From positions 1-5,726 of the forward strand of contig CAJKNC010000096.1 of assembly GCA_905201175.1 (NCBI GenBank): DNA of 5,726 nucleotides, in the 5' to 3' direction. The notes beneath the pieces were generated by a model that saw only the letters and a program-made list of their open reading frames with translations, searched no databases and was not told where the DNA came from. This DNA comes from an uncultured Succinatimonas sp. (lineage in GTDB: Bacteria > Pseudomonadota > Gammaproteobacteria > Enterobacterales > Succinivibrionaceae). The position numbers and the translations under genes were made by a program. This document shows, in pieces, positions 5,693-5,726 of the stretch; position 1 is the first letter of the stretch; every line of letters begins with the position of its first letter.

Positions 5693-5726
5693 TAAGTAAA
5701 TTCTCCATTATTTATTTCGTTTAAAA

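Overview
The window joins two parts that look different. The left part (about 1-1800) holds the end of an integrated mobile element and a small tRNA cluster, both Firmicutes-like. The right part (about 1850-5726) is AT-rich and holds a gammaproteobacterial-type pyrBI operon and a large restriction-type gene. The tRNA sequences and their promoters resemble those of Firmicutes, possibly Negativicutes, whereas PyrB and PyrI align almost throughout with the Escherichia coli class B aspartate carbamoyltransferase. The organism may be a Firmicute carrying a laterally acquired pyrBI, a gammaproteobacterium with unusual tRNAs, or an assembly chimera; the sequence alone does not decide.

Left part: the 3' end of a small unidentified gene overlaps the start of a complete, GC-rich tyrosine recombinase gene (130-1284, +). 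The integrase reads toward the 3' end of a tRNA-Thr gene on the other strand. Between them lie a strong hairpin, a four-copy 10-bp repeat arranged as a 50-bp dyad, and the tRNA operon terminator, which directly abuts the encoded CCA end. This is the usual layout of an element integrated into the 3' end of a tRNA gene; the rest of the element lies beyond the left edge.

Middle: three tRNA genes on the minus strand, in transcription order Trp(CCA), Asp(GTC), Thr(GGT). tRNA-Trp has its own promoter, and a second promoter containing a palindrome precedes Asp-Thr. An AT-rich spacer then separates this cluster from the divergently transcribed pyrBI operon.

Right part: pyrB and pyrI encode the catalytic and CTP/ATP-responsive regulatory chains of aspartate carbamoyltransferase, the committed step of pyrimidine synthesis. 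Their roughly 90-nt leader is structured, has no room for a pyrL-type leader peptide, and carries a PurR-box-like sequence. A near-perfect palindromic terminator ends the operon and also faces the convergent gene on the minus strand (3623-5692). That gene encodes a single-chain GmrSD-type protein (DUF262 plus DUF1524 plus a DUF5655-like C-terminus), probably a type IV restriction or anti-phage factor. I see no rRNA, CRISPR array or insertion sequence.
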